Shown here piece after piece: positions 10,846 to 22,689 of a stretch of DNA of 64,000 bases. The notes beneath the pieces are model-generated. The model was not told the origin of the DNA and searched no databases. It worked only from the letters and a program-made list of their open reading frames with translations. The stretch covers positions 80,667,447 to 80,731,446 of the forward strand of contig NC_132904.1 of the NCBI RefSeq assembly GCF_047675955.1, written 5' to 3'. Made by a program: the position numbers and the translations under genes. Source of the stretch: Chlorocebus sabaeus (Eukaryota > Chordata > Mammalia > Primates > Cercopithecidae). Numbering within the stretch: position 1 is the first letter of the stretch; every line of letters begins with the position of its first letter.

Positions 10846-11122
10846 TTTCACCCCCTGTAATCCCAGGGCTCTGGGAGGCCAAGGAGGGAGTATCACGAGG
10901 TCAGGTTTTCGAGACCAACCAGGCCAACATGGTGAAACCCCATCTCCACTAAAAATACAAAAAATTAGCCAGGCATGGTGGCAGGCACCTGTAATCCCAG
11001 CTACTAGGGAGACTGAGGCAGGAAATTGCTTGAACATGGGAGGTGGAGGTTCCTGTGAGCCAAGACCACGCCACCACATAGCACTCCATCCTGGGCAACA
11101 GAGTGAGACACCATCTCCACAC

Positions 11123-11151
<29 letters not shown>
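10846..11151 (+). mobile_element. Alu (AluS type), slightly 5'-truncated
   Basis: Starts inside the left monomer at CACCCCCTGTAATCCCAG and ends in a (CAAAA)n tail at 11121-11151, a pentanucleotide microsatellite grown from the A tail. Confidence 0.92.
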
Positions 11152-11153
<2 letters not shown>

Positions 11154-12298
11154 CTCAGAATCTATTTAGAAGGAGTAACTCCACACATTTTATGTCAATT
11201 ATAATGAAAACAGAAGTAATGAAAGGGTCTTGTTTTTCTTCTATTCCGGAAGTCATTAAAAGTAGGTTATGAACAAATAAATAGAAGCCAAAACCTTATT
11301 AAGAAAAGACAAGTAGTTTATGCTCACAGAGAGAAGGAGAAAATAATACACCCCCCACCATACTCACACACATACACAGACTGACTCAAATGACTTCAAA
11401 TCATGATGGCCTGCCATAATATATATACTTAATTATGCCTGCCCGTTACCTTACTCTTCCTTTTATGAATCATACGGAAGTGTTACTGGGGATCTTTAAA
11501 GTCCATCACCAGTTAAGTTTCTTCCTTGTTGAAACTTCTCACTCTAATGATCTATATATTTCATTGACCTCATTAGGTGCTGTTTATTAAAACTAAAAAG
11601 TAAAAGAACAAAAATCAGCATAATTTAGCATTTTTCCAAGAAAGGAAGAGGAATGTTTTAGAGGCATCTGATATGTGCCAATGTAGTAATATCTACTAGA
11701 CTTTTTTTTCCAACAAACATCCACATGGTTGTAGGAGGAGTGACAAGCATTTACAGCTTAACCTGGTTCACTTGTCAAGTCTGGCCAGTCCCTGCTTTTG
11801 GGAATGTGGAAATGAAACCATGAGATTCAGAGATTCTATGTGAACAGAATAAATAGAAACTTGAGAGTTTAATATTAAAGGCCATTTTCTTCCATGTTGA
11901 CTGTAAAATTTCAAAAGACTATCTGCAAAAAGATGGGGAATAAAGTAGATCTACAGGAAGAAGTAAGGGCTTTGGACAGAAGGTGGAATTCCTCTAATGC
12001 CTGAGAATGTCTCAGTCCATGGCTATTCTTCGCAGTGCTTAATTGTCCAGCTTGAAAAGATACTTCAAATGTTCTTCTAATTAATTGTCTCTTTTGATTA
12101 TGTAAGCTGATGGGTCTTTTACTTGCCAACCAATATTTCTGATTAATATAGGCAGACTTTGTGGCCAGCACTTTACATGTGTTGTCTCCCTTAGCTCATT
12201 CCTATTTCCCTTTTATAACTTAATTCAAGCTTATCTCATCTTCTAGGATGCCATCTTTGGCCCAGTTAGTTGCTCCAGTGTTCCTCTACTAGGTAGTT
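11152..12298. other. Intronic sequence, nothing recognised
   Basis: Just over 1 kb without a repeat I can name. It includes a minus-strand frame of 86 codons (12171-11911) with no similarity I recognise and no splice or coding signature. Confidence 0.4.
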
Positions 12299-12314
12299 AG
12301 TAAAAAATAGTAAT

Positions 12315-12475
12315 AGAGTTGCCAGACTTAGCAAATAAAAATACAAGACAATCAGTTGAATTTCAATTTCAGATAAACATTAGTAATTATTATTTAGATA
12401 AACAAATACATTTTAGTATAACTATGTTCCATTGAAATTCAAAGTTAACTAGGAATTCAAATTTATAAAAATACA
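12315..12475. repeat. Old interspersed repeat with inverted-repeat character
   Basis: GTTGCCAGACTTAGCAAATAAAAATACAAGAC...TTCAGATAAAC is a motif common in mammalian genomes, followed by a decayed mirrored half (ATTGAAATTCAAAGTTAAC...TATAAAAATACA). I cannot name the family with confidence. Confidence 0.45.
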
Positions 12476-12599
12476 GTATTTATAAAAGCACTCATTATAC
12501 TGAGTTTATTTGTTTTATTCGAATAGCATAATGCCTAGCACATAGTGGGAAAAGTATGTATAATATACTATGTTATATAGTCTTTAATGTAAATAGAAA

Positions 12600-12685
12600 C
12601 ACTGAAAAGTAGATATTGTTGCCTTCATTTCACAGTAGAAACTAAAGCTGAAAGAGGTTTGTAATGACAGGGAAATGATGTCTAG
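12600..12685 (-). repeat. MIR fragment
   Basis: TTGTTGCCTTCATTTCACAG...AAAGCTGAAAGAGG corresponds to the reverse of the MIR core. Confidence 0.55.
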
Positions 12686-12844
12686 GAAATCTCAAAGTTC
12701 ATGCCCTATACCATCTACACCCCTCTGGTTTATTAAAATGATTTTGTGACTTATTTAAGGATTGATCCCAGTTGCCCACCGTCAGTTGGGTACAGGACCA
12801 TACTGTAAACCAGTAGAGCAAAGCCAAGTAACAAAATCTAGATC

Positions 12845-13022
12845 GATATTTCTCAGACTTTGGGCAGGGCTTGTTAAACCATAGATTACCACTGAGCTTC
12901 CCCCTCAGAGGTGCTGATTTGGTAGGTCTAGAGCAGGAGAGAAGATTCACATTTCTGACACGTTCCTAGGTGATCCTGGTAATACTGGACTGAGACCAAA
13001 CTCCAAAAACCACTGCTCTAGG
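12845..13022 (-). mobile_element. MER5A-like DNA transposon (hAT-Charlie, non-autonomous)
   Basis: Terminal blocks TTTCTCAGACTTTGG and CCAAAAACCACTGCTCTAGG resemble the inverted termini, with the internal CAGAGGTGCTGATTTGGTAGGTCTAGAG and TCCTAGGTGATCCTGGT blocks of MER5A. Non-coding fossil; strand is uncertain because the element is nearly palindromic at its ends. Confidence 0.75.
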
Positions 13023-13754
13023 TTTTGAAGGGTCATTCTACTTGGCTCATGTATGATTGATTCCAAAATAAACAGAAATACTCAATCTTATGTAGACCCA
13101 ACTGAGTATGTGATAAAAGTTCTGAGCTCTGACTCCAAACCCAACCCCACAATTTGCAGCTTTTCGTTATATGGAACAAAGTCTCTAAGGGAACTTGGAC
13201 CAGGAGACCACAGCTGCCATAACGTGTAAGGCTGTGGACATGCAAACCATTTTCCAGCACTCATTTTCTATCTGAAACTCTTTTACTGACTCCCTTCCTT
13301 CAGCTAAGACCAACTGATAGCCACTTCATTCCGCATTTTAAAAATAGGGCTTCTGCTCTCATCTCTAATTCTGAATGAGAGTAACTCGGGTTTATGATCC
13401 ATAGAAGCCATCTCCTACAGTGAATGTACTGTTTTTCCTCTCTCTGTTTGCCACTTCATTTCCCTTATATAAAATGCTTGCAGGATTCTCTGCAGCTGTC
13501 ATCTGGGAAGCATCACAGCTTTCCACAATGGGGACAGAAATTGCTATTTCAGCATCAGTGATTGGTCTTTTGGCACTTTCCTGGAAAAGCATAGAGGCCA
13601 GTTAACAAATTTCAAGCTAGGCTACCTAATGCGTACAACATGGAAAAGAGACATTGAATAGAAATTCCAAAGTGAGAGGGTCATGGGACTGCTCAGTTCA
13701 ATATTGTGTCCACTGACAAGACTGCTTGTCAACTTTCAAGAAACCAGGTGCTGG

Positions 13755-13915
13755 TATCTACCACCTGGATTACTGTAGTAGCTTCCTAGCTAGTTTTCCT
13801 GATGCCAGGCTAATTGGCCCCTCTACATTTCATTCAAACACACAAACCAGGTTCAACTTCCTAAAGCAACCATTTTATCATTTCATTTCCCCTCTAAATT
13901 CATCGAGAGATTTGT
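13755..13915 (+). repeat. L2 LINE fragment
   Basis: CTGGATTACTGTAGTAGCTTCCTAGCTAGTTTTCCTG matches the pre-3' part of L2. Short, decayed piece. Confidence 0.55.
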
Positions 13916-14450
13916 AACATATATAAAATTAAACCTGTGTTTAATCTTTGTATTACCAATGACTGGTACACAGTTGTCATACAACAAAAAATTAGCTTCA
14001 TTGTATGACTTATAAACCAACCCCCTTTTTATACCTCTCACTGCCTGCTCCAGTCAGGCCACTATATTTTATTTTGTGTTGCTTTCTGTCTCTCAAATGT
14101 TCAACCAAAGCTAGCCTCATTCAAAGGCAAATTCACACTCCATAGCCTCATGTAATGTTTCCAAATCACTCAAGGCTTTATTGTCCATAATGTCCTAATT
14201 GCAAATACATGGCAGATTCTCATCAAAAAACTGCAGATTTATTTGTTACCCCCATAGAACCTAAAATAGTGAGTACTACTTATCAAGAAATACATTTAAC
14301 AATGCTGGATTTGATTTCCGATTTTCCTCTACTGAAATCTGCTCCAATCCCAGAAATACATGTAGATCTACATATGTGGAATTCATAATTGTACATTTTC
14401 TCATTCAAATTCAATTTGGCATTATACTGATGAACATTTCAGTGAAAAGA
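13916..14450. other. Intronic sequence, possibly decayed L2
   Basis: The CCTCTCACTGCCTGCTCCAGTCAGGCC region near 14035-14070 is faintly L2-like; the rest is unassigned. Confidence 0.3.
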
Positions 14451-14454
14451 ACAA

Positions 14455-14630
14455 CAAGGAGCATGGCATGGTGGGAAGAACACTGGGTTATAAGCTAGAT
14501 ATGAATTCTAATCCTGGGTTTCTGCCACTTTCCAGTTCAAGTCATTTTTTTTTTTTTTTCTCTGTGTGTTTGAGTACAGTGATCTTAAAATTCTCTTCTA
14601 GCTCTGGTGTTCTATAAACCTAAATTTAAG
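14455..14630 (+). repeat. MIR/MIR3 SINE
   Basis: CATGGTGGGAAGAACACTGGGTTATAAG through CTTCTAGCTCTGGTGTTCTAT follows the MIR3 layout, interrupted by a T run at 14546-14560. Confidence 0.5.
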
Positions 14631-14884
14631 GTCAACCCAGCCTGGCACCTATCTTTACTTGGAAGTTGATAGTACATCTCAAATGGAGCAGAGTCTGAAA
14701 TTAATCTTATCTCTTCCCCACAGACAACCCTTTACTCCACTTTTAATTCTCTATCAAGACAAATAATTCCATCACCAGAAAGGGAGGAGTTTTCCTTCTC
14801 TCTTAGCTACACATCCAATCTATCACATTTTTAACATATTTTTCTTTAAAACTTTTTCATTTTTACTAAATTAATTACTTTGTG

Positions 14885-15214
14885 TTTGTTTATTTATTTA
14901 TTTATTTTGAGAAGGGTCTTGTTCTGTCGCCCTGGCTGTAGTGCAGTGGCACGATCACAACTCACTGAAACCTCTGCCTTCCAGGCTCAAGCTGCCTCCT
15001 ACCTCAGCCTCCCAAGTGGTTGGAACTACAGGCGTACACCATCACACTGGCTTTTGTTTTTTTTTCTTTCTTTTTTTTCTTTCTTTGTATTTTTTATAGA
15101 GATGGGGTTTTGCCATGTTGCCCAGACGAGTCACAAACTCCTGAGCTCAAGTGAGTCACCCGCCTCAGCCTCCCAAAGTGCTGAGATTACAGGTGCAAGC
15201 TAACACGCCTGGCC
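14885..15214 (-). mobile_element. Alu (AluJ type), minus strand
   Basis: A (TTTA)n-type tail at 14885-14907, then a complete reversed Alu to GCCTGGCC. The internal linker has expanded into a T/C-rich tract at 15053-15090. High divergence indicates an old AluJ. Confidence 0.92.
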
Positions 15215-15342
15215 TAAACCTTTTTATTTTAAAAGATGGGGGTCTTGCTCTGTGGCCCAGGTTGAAGTTCAGTGGCAGGATCATAGCTCAGTGCAGCTTT
15301 GAACTGGGCTCAAGTATACTCCTGCCTCAGCCTCCTGAGTAC
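15215..15342 (-). mobile_element. Alu monomer (FLAM/FRAM-like)
   Basis: Immediately after the AluJ: a T-rich start, GATGGGGGTCTTGCTCTGTGGCCCAGG and CTCCTGCCTCAGCCTCCTGAGTA. Only one monomer is present, so it is a monomeric precursor or a truncated Alu. Confidence 0.85.
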
Positions 15343-15868
15343 ATCCTTTTCTTTTACTCTCATTTATTCTACCTAAATCTAGCCCTTACTGTCAATCACC
15401 TAGATTCTGGGAAAAAAGTTTTAACTAGTCTTCTTGCCTCCAGCTTTTTCCCCTCTATTCCATCTTCCAACTTATTGCCAGAATGGTGTTATTGAAATAT
15501 AAGCCTGAATGTTTTATCTCATATTTAGTGGTCCTCAATTGCTCTCCATTGCCTACATTTTAAAAATTCAAGTAAAGAAGCCCTTTATTAAAAGGAAATC
15601 TTACTTAGAAGTCACACAATGTATAATTATTTATATATAACAAATAGAGGCAGAATTTTTGTGATTTCTGTAGCAGAGAGGAAAAGAGAATCAGAGCCCT
15701 GCCTGCTGCCTCATTTGTGACCCTTCAGAGGGCTCTGAGGAATCCAGTCAGGGTGCTATATATGACTGAACAGAGGCTAGTGAGTGCAGAAAGAAATCCA
15801 GGCAAAACCCTTTCTCTAAGCCAAGTGCCTTGGCACTGAGCTGTCTCTGCTGAAGGGAGTATCTAATG

Positions 15869-15920
15869 CACATAAAGGCTTCTTATGAGTTTTCTAATTC
15901 ACATAAAGGCTTCTTATGAG
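15869..15920. repeat. 31-bp tandem duplication
   Basis: CACATAAAGGCTTCTTATGAG occurs at 15869-15889 and again at 15900-15920, with a period of 31 bp; the units differ only near their ends. Confidence 0.9.
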
Positions 15921-15949
15921 CTATTGGTAGCAGTGATCACAGGGTTCTG

Positions 15950-16195
15950 TGGAACATAAATCGAATCCACCTGCCTTTTTGGATAAAGCCCAAGTCCCTT
16001 CACATAACACCCAAGTCTTTCAACAATCTGATTGCTATTCACTTCCCCAGCCCTGTCTCTTGCTATATCAATAGTTTCTTCAAACATTATGCAAGTTCAT
16101 TGTTCAGGCCTCTTCCTCTGCCTGAATTAGCCACCTCCAGGCCCCGGCTGTCTGTTAAGTACCTTTAAAGACAAATGCACATCCTGAAGTAGCTT
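15950..16195 (+). repeat. L2 LINE 3' region
   Basis: GATAAAGCCCAAGTCCCTTCAC, then TCAACAATCTGATTGCTATTCACTTCCCCAGCC and CCTCTTCCTCTGCCTGAAT follow the L2 consensus order just upstream of its 3' end. Confidence 0.7.
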
Positions 16196-16199
16196 TACA

Positions 16200-16364
16200 G
16201 TTTAGCAAGAGAGATAGGAAAAATGCTATTAAAATTCAACATAAGTGCTATGGCAAGAGAAACATAGGGTAATGCAGGAGTACATAACGAGAGAACCTTA
16301 TTTGGTTTTAGGGGGTGAAGGAAAACTTGGAGCAACTGAGGCAGCTGAGACCTGAAGGCCAAAT
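16200..16364 (-). repeat. L2-like fragment, left part (split by L1)
   Basis: CAACTGAGGCAGCTGAGACCTGAAGGCC and the following GTTAGCCAGGTG belong to the reversed L2-type sequence that resumes at 18864 after the young L1 insertion. Confidence 0.55.
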
Positions 16365-16380
16365 AGAAGTTAGCCAGGTG
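16365..16380. repeat. Target-site duplication of L1 (left)
   Basis: AGAAGTTAGCCAGGTG, repeated exactly at 18848-18863. Confidence 0.93.
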
Positions 16381-16983
16381 CACATTAATTTTGTATCCTG
16401 AGACTTTGCTGAAGTTGCTGATCAGCTTAAGGAGATTTTGGGCTGAGACAATGGGGTTTTCTAAATATACAATCATGTCGTCTGCAAACAGGGACAATTT
16501 GACTTCTTCTTTTCCTAACTGAATCCCCTTGATTTCTTTCTCTTGCCTGATTGCCCTAGCCAGAACTTCCAACACTATGTTGAATAGGAGTGGTGAGAGA
16601 GGGCATCCCTGTCTTGTGCCAGTTTTCAAAGGGAATTTTTCCAGTTTTTGCCCATTCAGTATGATATTGGCTGTGGGTTTGTCATAAATAGCTCTTATTA
16701 TTTTGAGGTACGTTCCATCAATACCGAATTTATTGAGCGTTTTTAGCATGAAGGGCTGTTGAATTTTGTCAAAAGCCTTTTCTGCATCTATTGAGATAAT
16801 GATGTGGTTCTTGTCTTTGGTTCTGTTTATATGCTGGATTATGTTTATTGATTTGCAAATGTTGAACCAGCCTTGCATCCCAGGGATGAAGCCCACTTGA
16901 TCATGGTGGATAAGCTTTTTGATGTGCTGCTGAATCCGGTTTGCCAGTATTTTATTGAGGATTTTTGCATCGATGTTCATCAT
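16381..16983 (-). pseudogene. L1 ORF2 reverse transcriptase segment, inverted
   Basis: Minus-strand frame holding MNIDAKILNKILANRIQQ through the palm motif SLFADDMIVYL to SGYKINV. It then runs into non-L1 sequence beyond the target site. It is a fragment of the polymerase domain only. Confidence 0.92.
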
Positions 16984-18589
16984 TCTTATACACCAGTGAC
17001 AGCCAAACAGAGAGCCAAATCAGGAATGAACTTCCATTCACAATTGCTTCAAAGAGAATAAAATACCTAGGAATCCAACTTACAAGGGATGTAAAGGACC
17101 TCTTCAAGGAGAACTACAAACCACTGCTCAGTGAAATCAAAGAGGACACAAACAAATGGAAGAACATACCATGCTCATGGATAGGAAGAATCAATATCGT
17201 GAAAATGGCCATACTGCCCAAGGTAATTTATAGATTCAATGCCATCCCCATCAAGCTACCAATGAGCTTCTTCACAGAATTGGAAAAAACTGCTTTAAAG
17301 TTCATATGGAACCAAAAAAGAGCCCGCATCTCCAAGACAATCCTAAGTCAAAAGAACAAAGCTGGAGGCATCACGCTACCTGACTTCAAACTATACTACA
17401 AGGCTACAGTAACCAAAACAGCATGGTACTGGTACCAAAACAGAGATATAGACCAATGGAACAGAACAGAGTCCTCAGAAATAATACCACACATCTACAG
17501 CCATCTGATCTTTGACAAACCTGAGAGAAACAAGAAATGGGGAAAGGATTCCCTATTTTATAAATGGTGCTGGGAAAATTGGCTAGCCATAAGTAGAAAG
17601 CTGAAACTGGATCCTTTCCTTACTCCTTATACGAAAATTAATTCAAGATGGATTAGAGACTTAAATGTTAGACCTAATACCATAAAAATCCTAGAGCAAA
17701 ACCTAGGTAGTACCATTCAGGACATAGGCATGGGCAAAGACTTCATGTCTAAAACACCAAAAGCAACGGCAGCAAAAGCCAAAATTGACAAATGGGATCT
17801 CATTAAACTAAAGAGCTTCTGCACAGCAAAAGAAACTACCATCAGAGTGAACAGGCAACCTACAGAATGGGAGAAAATTTTTGCAATCTACTTATCTGAC
17901 AAAGGGCTAATATCCAGAACCTACAAAGAACTCAAACAAATTTACAAGAAAAAAACAAACAACCCCATCAAAAAGTGGGCAAAGGATATGAACAGACATT
18001 TCTCAAAAGAAGACATTCATACAGCCAACAGACACATGAAAAAATGCTCATCATCACTGGCCACCAGAGAAATGCAAATCAAAACCACAATGAGATACCA
18101 TCTCACACCAGTTAGAATGGCAATCATTCAAAAGTCAGGAAACAACAGGTGCTGGAGAGGATGTGGAGAAATAGGAACACTTTTACACTGTTGGTGGGAT
18201 TGTAAACTAGTTCAACCATTATGGAAAACAGTATGGCGATTCCTCAAGGATCTAGAACTAGATGTACCATATGACCCAGCCATCCCATTACTAGTATATA
18301 CCCAAAGGATTATAAATTATGCTGCTATAAAGACACATGCACACGTATGTTTATTGCAGCACTATTCACAATAGCAAAGACTTGGAATCAACCCAAATGT
18401 CCATCAGTGACAGATTGGATTAAGAAAATGTGGCACATATACACCATGGAATACTATGCAGCCATAAAAAAGGATGAGTTTGTGTCCTTTGTAGGGACAT
18501 GGATGCAGCTGGAAACCATCATTCTCAGCAAACTATCACAAGAACAGAAAACCAAACACCGCATGTTCTCACTCATAGGCGGGAACTGA
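16965..18589 (+). pseudogene. L1 ORF2 C-terminal half, frameshifted
   Basis: Plus-strand continuation of ORF2 from the thumb region (SQTESQIRNELPFTIASK) through the cysteine-rich C-terminus. The first codons arise from the inversion junction, so this is not a natural start. Frame is lost at about 18293, shortly after PAIPLL; the tail ending HRMFSLIGGN is in the next frame. Confidence 0.9.
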
Positions 18590-18847
18590 ACAATGAGATC
18601 ACTTGGACTCGGGAAGGGGAACATCACACACCGGGGTCTATCATGGGGAGGGGGGAGGGGGGAGGGATTGCATTGGGAGTTATACCTGATGTAAATGACG
18701 AGTTGATGGGTGCAGCACACCAACATGGCACAAGTATACATATGTAGCAAACCTGCACGTTGTGCACATGTACCCTACAACTTGAAGTTTAATAATAATA
18801 AATAAATTAAAAAAATAAATAAATAAAATAAAATAAAATAAAATAAA

Positions 18848-18863
18848 AGAAGTTAGCCAGGTG
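18848..18863. repeat. Target-site duplication of L1 (right)
   Basis: Exact copy of 16365-16380. Confidence 0.93.
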
Positions 18864-19260
18864 AATAGAGGAAGAAGTGTTTCAGGCACAGTTTAGCGCC
18901 TGATGAGGTAAGGAGCACAGATCAAGTCTTGAAGGTTTTGGTACTTCATGTTAAATAATTTGAACTTGAACTTAAAAGCACTGGTAAGCCATTGTACTGC
19001 TTATAGCTAGAATAATGTTTTAGAATAATTCTCCAGGTACAATGTGGAGATGTGGACTTGATTAGATTTGGTAGGTTGGAGTTAGGGTAGAAGAAAGCAA
19101 GAATTGTTGTTAGAGGCTACCTGATAAAGATATAATAGCCTGCAGTAAGCCAGTGGCAGTCAGGATAAAGAGAAGGGGACAGACATGGAGGGCTGATTAG
19201 AATTTAATAGATGTGCTGATGGATTGTATGTGGGTAGTGAGGAAAGGAAGAAAATGTTTT
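18864..19260 (-). repeat. L2-like fragment, right part (split by L1)
   Basis: Sequence such as GGTAAGCCATTGTACTG, GTACAATGTGGAGATGTGGAC and GATGTGCTGATGGATTGTATGTGGG follows the reversed L2 order. Confidence 0.55.
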
Positions 19261-19319
19261 GTTTAAATGTCTATCTTCACTTATAAATCATGAGTTTTGA
19301 TTTATGGTTATGACTTGAG

Positions 19320-19820
19320 GGCCATTCATTTTTGTATTTTTAGTGCATCGCAAGGTAGAACAGAGTTGGCACAGAATATATGTTTCGCAGACAGAGTGAA
19401 TGAATTTTAGAGGTGGGGAAGTTAGTCAGTGACATCTTTGCTGCCAGTATCCACACCTTTTCCTCATCCTTTCCAGTGACCTTGTCCCATAAGAATGCTG
19501 TCTTCTCATCTCATCTCATCCTTCCTGGTATAAAAAGAATGAATTCAAATTTAATCACCCTAAGAAACGGGCTATCATTCATAGGCATATTAGCATTAAG
19601 AACTAAAGTGATAGGGCAAGGCCTAAACAAACACAATTGATCACCAATAAGAAGACCTCAAATATAAGCTGAGGGATATATGTAATCCACACACACATAC
19701 ATTCAACCAACATACATTGAAGACCTGCCACAGAGTACTAGGTATTGTATAGGCACTGAGGACACAGTGGCCAATGAAAAAGATACTGGCCCTTGATCTA
19801 GAGGATGAAGAAGTGGGGAT
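19320..19820. repeat. Decayed L2 pieces
   Basis: 19340-19410 (TAGAACAGAGTTGGCACAG...GTGAATGAAT) looks like an L2 3' end on plus. 19690-19815 (CATTCAACCAACATACATTGAAGACC...GGCACTGAGGACACAGTGGCC) is the reversed L2 3' end. The middle is unassigned. Confidence 0.45.
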
Positions 19821-20430
19821 TTACAAATTCACATCAGGGGCAGAAGCTTGTATCACTTACATACAAAGCTAGTTCTACTTAAGCACATCTCTTAAACGTT
19901 AGAGGTTAGGTTTTAAATTAAAGTTTTTGTTTATTATTCTTATGATTATTTTAATTCTCAAAGCTTAATTTCATAGAAACAGGAAAATTAAACCATAAGC
20001 CTGAACTCAAGTATACCAAGTGGCAAACTGTAATGTTGCTTCTTATTTTGAACTGTTCTTCATTTACGATGACAACAACAGGTGTGTCATAAGCCCCCCA
20101 CCCATCCTCCAGGAAGTGTGGAGCATCTTAAAAGCCAACCAACATATACTCACACAGGGAAAATACATATAATTTCATCATATGTAATTGCAGCAGTTTC
20201 TGAGATATATAAAATATTTAAGATAAAACATTCAGCATCTTTAAAAATTCTTGTAAATATCAAATCTCACATTGTTATAGAGAATATCAAATTCCATTGC
20301 CTGTTATAGGGAAGTAATTTTCAGCATTTGTATAGTTCAACAACAAATGAGATACTTGTATTACTTAAATTCATTTGTTTTCTTATTTATTATATTTCCC
20401 TCCAGTAGGATATGAGCCCTATGAGAGAAG
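19821..20430. other. Intronic sequence, nothing recognised
   Basis: AT-rich sequence without a feature I can name. Confidence 0.35.
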
Positions 20431-20439
20431 AAATCTTGC

Positions 20440-21362
20440 CTCTAATTTTCCATCAGCAGTGGCCAGTTCAACTCCTCACAAAAGACACCATCATCCATTA
20501 AGTTTTTTTTGTTATCTTTTATTTTCTTCACCCTCTACATCCAATCCATTAACAAGATCAGTAGCTTCTAGCTCCAATATCTATCCCAGTCCATCAACTT
20601 CTTTCCATCTCTATGACTACCACCTTTGCCCGAGCCACTACCAACCACTTCTACCCAAACATCTTGGCTCACGAGTTCCACTCCTGTTTTCTTTAATATG
20701 TTCTCTAGACGAAAACCAGTTTCTAATTTTAAAATTTAAATCAGATGATATAAATCATCCCTTACTTAAGACCTCCAAGCTCTTCCTATGTAATTTAAAT
20801 TAAAACCCAAACCCCTTACCTGCCTTACAAAGTTTGAGCTCCCATTTATTCTTGTGCTCTCATCTTCTACTACTGTCCCCCAGCTCTTTCTCCTAGCATC
20901 TTCTACCACTGTGCCCTACATACCTAGCTCACTCCTGCCTTAGGGTACTTGTACCTATTGTTTCCCCAGCTTTAAAGTCCTTTCCCTCATCTTTTTGGCT
21001 AGTTCCTATTTGTCTTTAAGATCTTACCTTAAATATCACTCCCTCAGAAAGGCCTAACTTGATGATTTAATCGAAAGTCACCACCAGGCATTCATCACTA
21101 TATCACTCTGCTTCATTTTCTGCATAGCATTTATTACTGTATGACATTTTGTATAGTTGTTTATTTTCTGCCCAACAGACAGAAAATACATTTGTATGTT
21201 TGTTTATCTTCTGCCCAACTTTCTTAGAGCAGGAGCCTTGTCTGTCTTGTTGATCATTTTATCATTAGTGCCTAGGACAGTGCTGAGCTCCTCACAGGCA
21301 CTAAGCAAAGAGTTGAATAAAAAATGAATTATTCAATGAAGGAATGAGTAAATGAATAATAG
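20440..21362 (+). repeat. L2 LINE 3' end, long copy
   Basis: Follows L2 order for about 900 bp: a pyrimidine-rich CCAATCCATTAACAAG...CCATCTCTATGACTACCACC part, AAAACCCAAACCCCTTACC, TCACTCCCTCAGAAAGGCC, TTAGAGCAGGAGCCTTGTCTGTC, GTGCCTAGGACAGTGCTGAG, and a final AATGAATAA-rich tail. A small internal duplication around 21165-21220 repeats TTATTTTCTGCCCAAC. Confidence 0.8.
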
Positions 21363-22245
21363 TTCTTCCTAGTTCAGATGGGATGGGTCAATAATAAAAG
21401 TTATACAATTTTGCTGCCCAAATTTGAATTCTGATAGCTCTAGCTTGAAGAACTTCTTAAATTTATACCTATAATTATTGGAATTATTTAGTACTGCCAA
21501 AGGTTGTGAGCAATTCTCTATGCAACAGATAATGCTAGATTGCCTGGAGGTGCTAATTTTCTAGGGTAGATGATTAGTGATGCTGTTTTCTGACCTTTCC
21601 TGAGCTACAATAATCAGCTATTACTGTTTATGTAATTTCATAGTACTTATACTCCTCATCTCTTCCTAGGCTAAATCATATTTCATGAAATAAATTCAAA
21701 TTAATTTGTGATGAAAAACTCATGACATATTTTGAGATTATTGGTGACATTTTATGATTTCATAAAATGAGAGCTGGAGCTCCCTGACTTAATGGTTGAA
21801 CTGGTATTTGCAAATGGTATGCTCAGTCTGTTACACTTGTTCTCCTTTGTGGAGGTAAAACTCAGAGCCTGGAGATGGTGGCATAAAGGATTAAGGACAA
21901 CAAGAAGGGCCTGTTTGCTCACAAATATATTCTTGCTTTCCAGAAACCTGGTTTCATTTGAATTAATCATTTTTTCCTTTTGAAACACAAAGAAACCCAC
22001 TGGTGTCAGTCATTCACATTTGATTTATAACTTTATGTAGGCTGTATGACTTCAGTTTGAAGCATGGTAGACTAGGTGAGTCTATGAGGGGCAATTACAC
22101 GGGGAAACATATTAAAAGAGGCCGTAGAAGAGAAGCTTCTCCAGAAGAGAAAGGAGATCAGACAGAAAGCCAAACATGAAATCACACATCTTCCTGGACA
22201 CCTGTGACAACAGCTGCAGGAGGCTCTGGTAATAACTTCTGTCTA
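21363..22245. other. Intronic sequence, nothing recognised
   Basis: About 880 bp with no named repeat. Both strands carry overlapping frames of 60-80 codons near 21750-22000 without coding signature. Confidence 0.4.
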
Positions 22246-22249
22246 TCTA

Positions 22250-22412
22250 GCAGTTCACTATTTACAAAACACTTCAACAATATCCTCTGTTTCATTGTTA
22301 AAATCAAGACATATGCTGTGCAGATTATCGCTACATTTTCAAGTGAAAAAAACCTGAGGATTTGGCAAGTTAAGCAACTTGCTCAAATTCACAGCAGATA
22401 ACAGAAATAAAA
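22250..22412 (-). repeat. MIR SINE
   Basis: Reversed MIR: ATTTACAAAACACTTCAACAA, TTTTCAAGTGAAAAAAACCTGAGGATTTGGCAAGTTAAGCAACTTGCTCAAATTCACAGCAG. Confidence 0.75.
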
Positions 22413-22689
22413 ATTATGTGTTAGTCTAATCGCTTCTGGTCTTCTTCACTTCCCATTTATAACTCTTATTTTTGCTATTGTTACTGGTCCTTCTGTTGCA
22501 GTTGTCTGGCAAAACCCCAACCCTGACTGAAACCAACCCTCCACCTTCTTCACGGCCTCTTCCAGAAGTTAGTGGAGAAAATCCTCAAATGAGGGAAGTA
22601 ACTATAAATTCATAATCTCCAAATATAACACCACCCTTCACCCTGCTCAGCTTGCTGTCCCTTTTTCTAAAAAGATAAACTCCAGTGTT

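Larger units (their letters stand above)
16381..18847 (+). mobile_element. Young L1, 5'-truncated with 5' inversion (twin priming)
   Basis: Two pieces of the same young L1 in opposite orientation. 16381-16981 is ORF2 reverse transcriptase sequence on the minus strand (it includes FADD). From about 16982 the plus strand continues from the adjacent ORF2 position to the 3' UTR and an A/T-rich tail at 18790-18847. About a dozen bases of ORF2 are missing where the two pieces would meet. A 16-bp duplication flanks the whole. This is the signature of twin priming. The plus-strand frame is open 16965-18374, then shifts at about 18292-18295 (one G missing next to a G-to-A change), with the last 80 codons in another frame (18347-18589). 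Dead on arrival. Confidence 0.96.
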
